From the NCBI GenBank assembly GCA_018065685.1, contig JAGHSU010000033.1:1-5223 (forward strand): a DNA stretch of 5,223 bases, given 5' to 3'. The DNA comes from Candidatus Methanocorpusculum equi (GTDB lineage Archaea > Halobacteriota > Methanomicrobia > Methanomicrobiales > Methanocorpusculaceae). The translations under genes were made by a program, and so were the position numbers. Positions 1-5,223 of the stretch are shown here, one piece after another; positions within the stretch are counted from its first letter, which is position 1, and the number at the start of each line of letters is the position of its first letter. The notes beneath the pieces are model-generated. The model was given only the letters and a program-made list of their open reading frames with translations, was not told where the DNA came from and searched no databases.

Positions 1-1
1 G

Positions 2-1216
2 AGATGGAACAGTATCAATCTGGTTCTGCGAATCGCATGCGGAAATGTGATTGGAGCAGTTCTGCCACTCCTTATCCCTCAGGCAGAGGGAATAGGAATC
101 CTCGGAACACTGTTCGTCGGCGCCTTAAAAGCAATTGCACCTGTCCTGGTTTTCGTTCTCGTTATTTCCGCACTGTCCCGTGGAAAAGCAAACAAAGGAT
201 CAATCGGCAGGATTGTGGTTTTGTACGTTATCGGAACTCTTGCAGCAGCAACTGCCGTAGTTGTGTTTGCCTTCTTCCCGGTAGCACTCCCGCTTACCGG
301 TGTTGAAGCAGCAGACTTTACAGGTCCTGCCAGTCTGATGGAAGAAATAACAGACCTCATCACAAACATCATTACAAACCCGATTCAGGCAGTTGTAAAT
401 GGTCACTTCCTTGGTATTCTCTTCTGGGCTGTCATCTTCGGATTTGCCTTCCGTAAAGCCAGCAGTAATACAAAAGACTTTATCAAAGAAGTTGCCGACA
501 TGGTTTCAAAGGTTGTCAAATGGGTTGTATCCTTTGCACCGTTCGGTATTCTTGGTCTCGTTTTCGCAGCAGTAAGTACCAGCGGTCTTGGTATCTTCAT
601 TGATTACGGTATGCTTATTCTTGTTCTTGTGGCAACAATGGCGGCTGTTATCTTTATCATCAACCCGATTATTGTCTTTACCCAGATTCATCAGAACCCG
701 TATCCGCTGCTGTTCAAATGCCTGAAGGTTTCCTTTATCCCGGCATTCTTCACCAGAAGTTCCGCAGCAAACATCCCGATTAACCTGGATTTGTGTAAGT
801 CCTTAAAACTCAATGAAAATACTTACTCAACCACAATCCCGTTAGAGGCAACAATTAACATGGCAGGAGCGGCAATTACGATTTCCGTAATGACACTTGC
901 CTGTGCATACACACTTGGGATTGCAATCCCCATCTATCTGCAGGTTCTGCTCTGTTTCGTTGCGGCACTTGCAGCATGCGGAGCATCCGGAGTTGCAGGA
1001 GGTTCTCTTCTCTTAATCCCGGTCGCCTGTTCTCTCTTCGGAATTCCTCCAGAAATCTCAATGCAGGTCGTCGGAATCGGATTCATCATTGGTGTTATTC
1101 AGGACTCCATGGAGACCGGTCTGAACTCCTCAACAGATGCACTCTTTACCGCAGCTGTCGAGTTCCGTGAGATGAAAAAAGCAGGAAAACCCATTTCGCT
1201 GAAAACAGCGGAATAA
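2..1216 (+). CDS. sstT: Sodium:serine/threonine symporter SstT (5'-truncated)
   Basis: Imports serine and threonine across the cytoplasmic membrane with sodium; it belongs to the dicarboxylate/amino acid:cation symporter family. The reading frame is open from base 2, giving 404 visible residues against about 414 in E. coli SstT, so only some ten N-terminal residues lie outside the window. The visible start, WNSINLVLRIACGNVIGAVL, matches the usual SstT N-terminus, so the GTG at 47 is internal and not the start. Family signatures seen (numbering from base 2): TRSSAAN at 251-257, NMAGAA at 286-291, GASGVAGGS at 327-335 and QDSMETGLNSSTD at 367-379, the last covering the sodium/substrate site region. 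The many hydrophobic stretches fit the family fold of eight transmembrane helices plus two re-entrant hairpins. A short charged tail ends in TAA. The motifs favour SstT over a glutamate or dicarboxylate carrier; the substrate itself is inferred from family. Confidence 0.93.
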   Translation, partial: RWNSINLVLRIACGNVIGAVLPLLIPQAEGIGILGTLFVGALKAIAPVLVFVLVISALSRGKANKGSIGRIVVLYVIGTLAAATAVVVFAFFPVALPLTGVEAADFTGPASLMEEITDLITNIITNPIQAVVNGHFLGILFWAVIFGFAFRKASSNTKDFIKEVADMVSKVVKWVVSFAPFGILGLVFAAVSTSGLGIFIDYGMLILVLVATMAAVIFIINPIIVFTQIHQNPYPLLFKCLKVSFIPAFFTRSSAANIPINLDLCKSLKLNENTYSTTIPLEATINMAGAAITISVMTLACAYTLGIAIPIYLQVLLCFVAALAACGASGVAGGSLLLIPVACSLFGIPPEISMQVVGIGFIIGVIQDSMETGLNSSTDALFTAAVEFREMKKAGKPISLKTAE

Positions 1217-1264
1217 TTTCCTTAAACTTTTTCTCACGTATTCTGAAACTTTTCTTCTCCTTTT
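1217..1264 (+). terminator. T-rich archaeal-type terminator after sstT
   Basis: Directly after the sstT stop codon come three T runs, TTTTT at 1228-1232, TTTT at 1250-1253 and TTTT at 1261-1264, in a pyrimidine-rich stretch with no clear hairpin. Archaeal RNA polymerase terminates at repeated oligo-T tracts without needing a stem-loop, so this fits the end of the sstT transcript. The activity is inferred from composition only. Confidence 0.5.
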
Positions 1265-1288
1265 CTCTGCGTACTATCAGTGTCAGAA

Positions 1289-1300
1289 ACTACTTAAGTG
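1289..1300 (+). promoter_or_regulatory. Possible TATA box for the zinc-ribbon gene
   Basis: The AT-rich element ACTACTTAAGTG is centred near 1295. Archaeal transcription usually starts about 26 bases after the TATA centre, which here falls on or next to the ATG at 1321. No Shine-Dalgarno sequence precedes that ATG, so a leaderless message is the simplest reading. The element is a weak match to the TTTAWATA consensus. Confidence 0.3.
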
Positions 1301-1320
1301 ATAAACAGATAATATCAGAT

Positions 1321-1538
1321 ATGAACTGTCCGTCATGCGGCAAGGAAATGAAAAAAAAGGGTATCTGTTTACGACAAAAGACGGTGCATTCAGCTTTGCA
1401 GCGGAAGTTCCGGGTGTTTTTTCCAACGCGAAAAACGCTGAAGGGTATATTCAGATTACTCCTCTGAAAGCAGGACGCCGTATCAGCCTGGAAGCATACT
1501 GCTGTGAAGAGTGCAGAGAGCTTGTTGTTAAGTATTAA
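1321..1538 (+). CDS. Small zinc-ribbon protein (DUF6487-like), frame broken at an A8 run
   Basis: Function unknown. The N-terminus MNCPSCGKEMKKK is encoded from the ATG at 1321, but that frame hits TGA at 1465-1467 after 48 codons. The rest of the protein, starting GYLFTTKDGAF and ending in CCEECRELVVKY, lies in the -1 frame and stops at 1538. Joining the two after the AAG at 1357-1359 gives 72 residues with paired CxxC motifs at C3/C6 and C62/C65, the layout of small zinc-ribbon proteins resembling DUF6487. Both halves are needed for zinc binding. The join falls in eight consecutive A (1351-1358), which include the heptamer A AAA AAG at 1353-1359 in the correct phase for a -1 slip. It may therefore be a recent frameshift mutation, a sequencing error (nine A would restore the frame) or programmed slippage. 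An alternative ATG at 1335 in the downstream frame would lose the first CxxC. The gene converges on the small membrane-protein gene 30 bases away. Confidence 0.7.
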
Positions 1539-1568
1539 CGGGTGAATTCTGCAGCAGCATTTGCAGCA

Positions 1569-1670
1569 TTATCTGCATACAACACTCATTACGAGTGCAA
1601 AAACAGCGAGCAGAATAACAATAAGCCCGATTCCAAGTATAAGCCAGTCTCTGCCGCGTATCTTTCTCAT
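1569..1670 (-). CDS. 33-residue single-span membrane protein
   Basis: A short gene, easily missed by length cut-offs. It starts at ATG (1670-1668 on the minus strand) and ends at TAA (1571-1569). The product begins MRKIRGRDW, continues with about 20 hydrophobic residues (LILGIGLIVILLAVFALVMS) and ends VVCR. The basic N-terminus before the single span predicts an N-in orientation with almost nothing outside. Support for translation is a GGGAG Shine-Dalgarno sequence eight bases before the ATG. The gene lies 45 bases downstream of the large fusion gene on the same strand, so read-through from that gene is plausible. I recognise no family. It could be a regulatory micropeptide or a small membrane subunit; nothing in the sequence decides this. 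Its C32 near the C-terminus is the only cysteine. Confidence 0.6.
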   Translation of the reverse strand: MRKIRGRDWLILGIGLIVILLAVFALVMSVVCR

Positions 1671-1678
1671 GTGAAAAA

Positions 1679-1683
1679 CTCCC
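1679..1683 (-). promoter_or_regulatory. Ribosome binding site of the 33-residue membrane protein
   Basis: The minus strand reads GGGAG here, eight bases before the ATG at 1670. This spacing is ideal, and the site is the main evidence that such a short reading frame is translated. Confidence 0.6.
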
Positions 1684-1715
1684 TTTCTTATCTCTTTTAA
1701 AAAGAATAAATATCT

Positions 1716-4700
1716 TTAGGTTTGTTCCAGCATCTCGCGGACTGCAGCTGCCAGCATATTTATCTCGGACTCGGTGTTGTAAAAGGCAGGTGTCGCACGG
1801 ATGGTGCCGGATACTGCCCCGAGTCTTCGCATCAGCGGCTCGGCACAGTGCATTCCGGAACGAACTGCGATTCCATACTCCTCATCGAGCACCGTTGCCG
1901 CCTCGTGCGGGGAGATTCCGTCAAGGGTAAATGAAACAGCACCAATTCTCGCCGTCTCGTCCTTCGCGCAGAACAGATGCACGCCTTCTATCTTTTCAAG
2001 GGCGCTGATTAAGAGCGCAGTAAGTTTTCTCTCACGTGCCTCAACAACATCCATCCCGATTGCAGAAAGATAGTCTGCAGCGGCCCCAAATCCGATGCCT
2101 CCCGAGATGTTCGGCGTCCCGGATTCAAACTTTGCATATCTTTTGATTGGCACATAACTGTCGTCTGAAACGCTTTCAACCATCCCTCCGCCTAAAATCA
2201 GCGGCTCAAGATTATCCTCCTTTATCCAGAGCGCTCCGGTTCCCGTGGGTGCAAGCATCTTGTGTCCGGAAAATGCCATGTAGTCACAGCCAAGTGCTTC
2301 CACATCGACCTTCATCTTCGGAACGGACTGTGCGGCATCCACACAGAGTTTTGCGCCGTGCCGGTGACAGAGGTCTGAGATTTCGCGGACGGGATTGACG
2401 GTTCCTGTCACATTCGAGACATGGCAGACGGTCACCAGTTTCACGTTTCCTTCATCAAGGATACGGGTGAGTTCATCCATGTCAAGCGATAAATCCTCAC
2501 GGAGCCCGATAGTCCTCAGAGTGACACCAATGTTTTTCAGTGCACGCCAGGGAAGCGTGTTTGAGTGGTGCTCCAGGATGGTGTTTACGACCACGTCACC
2601 TGCGGTAAAGGGGAAGCCGTGTGCCACAATATTAAGCGCCTCGGTGGAGTTTTTCGTAAACACAAGCGTTCCTGCGCTTCCGTTGATGAACTCTGCGACC
2701 TTTTTGTGCGCATGCCAGTACTTCTGCGTTGCAATCCGCGTTAAGCGGTGAACACCGCGGCCCACGTTCGAACGGCATATGGTATCAAACGCGTACGCGG
2801 CATCGATGACCTGTTTCGGGGAGAATGCCGTAGCACCGCTGTCGAGGTAGATGATATCGCCTATCATCGGGAAGTCCGCGCGAATCTGTTCAACATCAAA
2901 ACCATCCGGCGGATTCACGTCGGATGCGATAGTTTCTGCACTGCTTATATTGGCACTGCTTATATTGGCTTTCATTTCTGTATTCACACTCACGGATTCA
3001 GCGTTTTGTCCGCTGTTCTGCGGTTTTTTGGTCTGTTCTGTTTTGGTCTGCTCTGCAGTTTCCTGCATTGATGCGGCAGGTGCGCTGTCATCTACAATAT
3101 CCCCTCTCTGGTGTTCGGGCATGAGAGAGGCAACTGAAGCAGGGGTGCTCCGCCTGATTGGCTGCTCACTCAGGTCAAGACCGCGCTCTTTTATGAGCTC
3201 CTGCATCTTCGGCGGAAGCTCCTTCCACCGCCAGAGACCCCAGGAGATAAACTCCTCCGGAAGACCGCGCTCTTGAGCCCAGCGGCGCAGAAACTCGTCC
3301 CAGCGTTCCGCCATATCATGGTGCGTCCGCTGCATGGTCTCAAACTCGGACTCAAGCATCGCAGGACAAAGATAGCATCCGATCCGCTCATATCCTATCT
3401 CATACAGGGGATTATAGGGAATCTCCTTCAGCCAGAGATAGCAGAAGACATCCAGAGCCCGCCAGGAACGGATAGGCGAGATGTTTAACTGCAGCGGATT
3501 TTTCGGATTTTGCGTCACCGCCTCAAGCTCCGCACGGTTCCAGGACTCGTACCAGCGGTTTCCCTGCACGGTAAGACAAGGACCTGTTTCATTTAAGTGA
3601 ATCTTTACCGGATTGAGCTTTAAGAGCTTGCAGCACCAGCGGTGGTCTTTTGCCGGAGGTCCTGCTTTTTCCACCGCCTGCCAGAAGTTTCCGGCACGTT
3701 CGATGAACTCCACATTCTGTGCCTTTACGAATGCGATTGTATCAGGGAATTCAAGTCCGGTGTCGATAAAAAATGCCTTGGTAACCCCTGCTTTCTGCGC
3801 AATGTTCCAGACTGCGGTGCTGTCCTTTCCTCCGGAAAACGAACAGTTAGTCTCCGGGCGAAGCGTCAGATTCTGCCTGATTTCACGCACCGCGGTCCGT
3901 TCCATGTTTTTGATATGGAATGCGTTTTTCGCGGTAAACTCGCTCCAGTCAGGGTCCGGGAGATGTTTTGCCTCGGGGAGGGCGCCAAGCTCCTTAATCT
4001 TTAAGGAGGTACCTTTCAGAATCCCGGTCCCCCATTTTGATTTGTATCTGACTATGACCACACCGTCATCCATGTTCTGCGGGCGAACCGTTATCCGTTT
4101 CCCGCCAAGCCGTCCTTCTGGGACTTCATCCGCCGCGTCTTCCAGACGGACGATACCTTTGTCCGCATCTTTTGCAAGATAGGGGAGCGCCTCCGCTTCT
4201 ATATCAAATGCGTACTTTCTGCTGACCGGGTCAAACGAAAACCATGCAAACCGCACGCCGTTTGCGATAACAAGGTCACGCCGGTCAAGACCGCCTGCCT
4301 TGTTGAGCACCACAATCCGGGGAAGAGAGACCTTCTCCCCAAAGCGCTCCCGCATGGTCTTTACAATGAGGTCATAATCTGCTTTGAGGGCGGGGCGCAC
4401 ATCAAACGGCTGCTGCAGGTCGATTTTGATAGAGGAAGCGTCACACGCGCAGGTTTTTGCAAGGAGCGGGATATTGCATTTTGGACACCAGAAAAGCTGT
4501 TTCTGAAGTTTTGCATGAATACTGTCTTTTCTGGTGAGTTCATTTCCAAGCGACTTTGGTGCGGTTTTCCGCGGGGGTTTATCTCCTGCGGTATTCCCGC
4601 GCTGCTTACGGTACGGAGCATGCGCTGCCGGTTTTCCAAAGCGGCCGTTCCCGGAACGGTTGTTTCCGGAGCGGCTGCTTTTATCCGTATGGCGGTATTT

Positions 4701-4724
4701 CGGGGGTTTATATTCGTGAGGCAA
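1716..4724 (-). CDS. Fused PP-loop (PAPS-reductase/DndC superfamily) ATPase and SufS-type cysteine desulfurase
   Basis: A cytosolic 1002-residue, multidomain sulfur-transfer enzyme. Order of parts: basic Gly/Ser/Asn/Arg/Lys-rich tail (1-70); zinc cluster C80, C83, C92, C94; a conserved-looking region (100-200) and a probable PUA-like beta domain (about 205-255); PP-loop ATPase with SGGKDS at 297-302 (about 275-515), including C364-C365 and C450-x-x-C453, the four-cysteine pattern that holds a [4Fe-4S] cluster in APS reductases and DndC; a polar linker (520-608); and a full class V aminotransferase domain (609-1002). In the last, EHHSN at 718-722, SNVTGT at 770-775, D796/Q799, SGHK with PLP-lysine K822, the RSGMHC loop with catalytic C960, and R976 are all present, so it should release sulfur from cysteine as a persulfide. 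The TTG at 4724 is chosen because a stop lies three codons upstream and the next usable start (GTA aside, M124) would remove the zinc cluster. E. coli-type PAPS reductases lack SGGKDS and end in ECGLH, which is absent here, so reductase activity is unlikely. Thiolation of a nucleic acid is inferred; the substrate is unknown. Confidence 0.9.
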   Translation of the reverse strand: MPHEYKPPKYRHTDKSSRSGNNRSGNGRFGKPAAHAPYRKQRGNTAGDKPPRKTAPKSLGNELTRKDSIHAKLQKQLFWCPKCNIPLLAKTCACDASSIKIDLQQPFDVRPALKADYDLIVKTMRERFGEKVSLPRIVVLNKAGGLDRRDLVIANGVRFAWFSFDPVSRKYAFDIEAEALPYLAKDADKGIVRLEDAADEVPEGRLGGKRITVRPQNMDDGVVIVRYKSKWGTGILKGTSLKIKELGALPEAKHLPDPDWSEFTAKNAFHIKNMERTAVREIRQNLTLRPETNCSFSGGKDSTAVWNIAQKAGVTKAFFIDTGLEFPDTIAFVKAQNVEFIERAGNFWQAVEKAGPPAKDHRWCCKLLKLNPVKIHLNETGPCLTVQGNRWYESWNRAELEAVTQNPKNPLQLNISPIRSWRALDVFCYLWLKEIPYNPLYEIGYERIGCYLCPAMLESEFETMQRTHHDMAERWDEFLRRWAQERGLPEEFISWGLWRWKELPPKMQELIKERGLDLSEQPIRRSTPASVASLMPEHQRGDIVDDSAPAASMQETAEQTKTEQTKKPQNSGQNAESVSVNTEMKANISSANISSAETIASDVNPPDGFDVEQIRADFPMIGDIIYLDSGATAFSPKQVIDAAYAFDTICRSNVGRGVHRLTRIATQKYWHAHKKVAEFINGSAGTLVFTKNSTEALNIVAHGFPFTAGDVVVNTILEHHSNTLPWRALKNIGVTLRTIGLREDLSLDMDELTRILDEGNVKLVTVCHVSNVTGTVNPVREISDLCHRHGAKLCVDAAQSVPKMKVDVEALGCDYMAFSGHKMLAPTGTGALWIKEDNLEPLILGGGMVESVSDDSYVPIKRYAKFESGTPNISGGIGFGAAADYLSAIGMDVVEARERKLTALLISALEKIEGVHLFCAKDETARIGAVSFTLDGISPHEAATVLDEEYGIAVRSGMHCAEPLMRRLGAVSGTIRATPAFYNTESEINMLAAAVREMLEQT
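2938..2967 (-). repeat. Two-copy 15-bp tandem repeat in the fusion linker
   Basis: The unit GCACTGCTTATATTG (plus strand) occurs twice without a mismatch at 2938-2952 and 2953-2967. It is in frame and encodes the repeated ANISS motif at residues 588-596 of the fusion protein, in the low-complexity linker before the desulfurase domain. It looks like a recent in-frame duplication that lengthened a flexible tether; copy number may vary between strains. Confidence 0.85.
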
Positions 4725-4753
4725 AGCTGCTTATTATATTGGTTGTATTCCGG

Positions 4754-4759
4754 TTTAAA
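4754..4759 (-). promoter_or_regulatory. Possible TATA box for the fusion gene
   Basis: The sequence TTTAAA lies about 30 bases before the TTG at 4724. With the usual archaeal spacing, transcription would start near 4730, leaving a leader of only some six bases, consistent with the absence of any Shine-Dalgarno sequence before the TTG. A second AT-rich element, CCAATATAATAAG on the minus strand (4729-4741), would place the transcript start inside the coding region and fits less well. Confidence 0.35.
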
Positions 4760-4825
4760 GGATGTGTCATTGAGTGGACAGGAAAAGAGACCCTCGGTTG
4801 TAATATAGGGAATCCATACTGCCAC

Positions 4826-4837
4826 CTTTATATAATA
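4826..4837 (+). promoter_or_regulatory. TATA box of the formate-tetrahydrofolate ligase gene
   Basis: The element CTTTATATAATA, preceded by CCAC, is close to the archaeal TATA consensus. With a spacing of about 26 bases, transcription would start near 4857, giving a leader of roughly 20 bases that still contains the Shine-Dalgarno sequence at 4861-4866. The consensus, spacing and leader agree, making this the best promoter call in the window. Confidence 0.65.
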
Positions 4838-4860
4838 TGAGCGACCATAGTAAGTCATTT

Positions 4861-4866
4861 AAGGAG
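4861..4866 (+). promoter_or_regulatory. Ribosome binding site of fhs
   Basis: AAGGAG lies ten bases before the ATG at 4877, and an in-frame TGA at 4868-4870 excludes any earlier start. Together they fix the start codon. Confidence 0.8.
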
Positions 4867-4876
4867 TTGAAACACA

Positions 4877-5223
4877 ATGTTATCAGACATTGAAATCGCC
4901 CAGCAGGCGAAGATAAAAAAGATTACCGAAGTTGCGGCATCTCTGGACATCGCAGCTGACGAAATCGAGTTATACGGAAGCTACAAGGCAAAAATCTCCG
5001 ATGAACTCGAAAAACGCTTATCGAAGAACAAAGACGGAAAACTCATTCTCGTAACCGCCATTAACCCGACTCCCGCAGGCGAAGGAAAGAGCACCACCTC
5101 CGTGGGTCTTGCAGAAGCCATGCCGAAGATTGGCAAAAAGGCAATGCTTGCCTTACGTGAGCCGTCCTTAGGCCCTGTCTTCGGTGTGAAGGGAGGAGCT
5201 GCAGGCGGAGGATACGCACAGGT
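4877..5223 (+). CDS. fhs: Formate-tetrahydrofolate ligase, N-terminal part (truncated by window end)
   Basis: Catalyses formate + ATP + tetrahydrofolate to 10-formyl-tetrahydrofolate, ADP and phosphate, feeding the folate one-carbon pool used for purine synthesis and other C1 transfers. The visible 115 residues (family length about 555-560) begin [16 protein letters not shown] and hold the ATP-binding P-loop [10 protein letters not shown] at 64-73 and the strongly conserved [20 protein letters not shown] stretch at 94-113, which identify the family clearly. The frame stays open to the last base. It is divergently transcribed from the sulfur-transfer fusion gene with 152 bases between the two start codons. 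In a methanogen, whose main C1 carrier is tetrahydromethanopterin, a folate enzyme points to a separate biosynthetic C1 pool; that is inference from the proposed taxon. Confidence 0.95.
   Translation, partial: MLSDIEIAQQAKIKKITEVAASLDIAADEIELYGSYKAKISDELEKRLSKNKDGKLILVTAINPTPAGEGKSTTSVGLAEAMPKIGKKAMLALREPSLGPVFGVKGGAAGGGYAQ

Noticed and set aside
47..1216. SstT starting at GTG 47
   Set aside because: The frame is open back to base 2 and the extra 15 residues match the conserved SstT N-terminus, so the true start lies upstream of the window.
1527..1539. Short palindrome GTTAAGTATTAAC at the end of the zinc-ribbon gene
   Set aside because: Only five base pairs, all but one or two AT, with no following T run; too weak to call a terminator or operator.
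4003..4010. Perfect AAGGAGGT Shine-Dalgarno sequence on the plus strand
   Set aside because: No start codon follows at a suitable distance and the site lies antisense within the fusion gene, where it encodes part of its protein. Chance occurrence.
3613..4182. 189-codon open frame on the plus strand inside the fusion gene
   Set aside because: It is wholly antisense to the PP-loop and PUA-like coding region, whose motifs are unmistakable. Its translation is Ser/Arg/Phe-rich without recognisable motifs, and no ribosome binding site precedes it.
4741..4802. GGTTGTA repeated at 4741-4747 and 4796-4802 in the divergent promoter region
   Set aside because: Seven bases repeated once in an AT-rich spacer can easily arise by chance, and the 55-base spacing gives no clear operator geometry.
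4361..4858. 165-codon minus-strand open frame overlapping the fusion start
   Set aside because: It overlaps the fusion gene in another frame, has no recognisable domain, and covers both divergent promoters. The fusion frame contains the zinc cluster and basic tail and is preferred.
1..5223. CRISPR arrays, tRNA or rRNA genes, insertion sequences
   Set aside because: No spaced repeats, cloverleaf-like sequences, transposase motifs or terminal inverted repeats were seen on reading both strands.

Overview
The window looks archaeal, most likely from a methanogen of the Methanomicrobiales, with Methanocorpusculum as the closest guess. This rests on TATA-box promoters at archaeal spacing (TTTATATAAT upstream of the formate-tetrahydrofolate ligase gene), on apparently leaderless starts, on oligo-T tracts after a gene without a hairpin, and on a zinc-cluster/PUA-like/PP-loop protein architecture typical of archaea. 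The taxon is inferred from recalled family distribution, not from a database search.

Layout from left to right. Positions 2-1216 (+) hold nearly all of a sodium:serine/threonine symporter of the SstT type, missing only a few N-terminal residues. Positions 1217-1320 hold T-rich termination tracts and then a likely promoter. Positions 1321-1538 (+) encode a 72-residue CxxC...CxxC zinc-ribbon protein whose reading frame is broken inside a run of eight A; the break coincides with a dnaX-type slippery heptamer. Positions 1569-1670 (-) encode a 33-residue single-span membrane protein with a good ribosome binding site; it converges on the zinc-ribbon gene. Positions 1716-4724 (-) encode the main item, a 1002-residue fusion: basic disordered tail, four-cysteine zinc cluster, probable PUA-like region, SGGKDS PP-loop ATPase of the PAPS-reductase/DndC superfamily with four Fe-S-type cysteines, low-complexity linker, and a complete SufS-type cysteine desulfurase. 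Positions 4725-4876 are a divergent promoter region. Positions 4877-5223 (+) hold the first 115 residues of formate-tetrahydrofolate ligase, which runs off the window.

The fusion is the strongest candidate for something unusual. It joins a persulfide generator (cysteine desulfurase) to a substrate-adenylating PP-loop domain, the two activities that tRNA thiolation and DNA phosphorothioation systems normally keep on separate proteins. The PUA-like region and basic tail point towards RNA, but the substrate cannot be read from sequence. The serine/threonine importer and the one-carbon enzyme on either side fit amino-acid and C1 metabolism loosely; I see no proof that the genes form one pathway.
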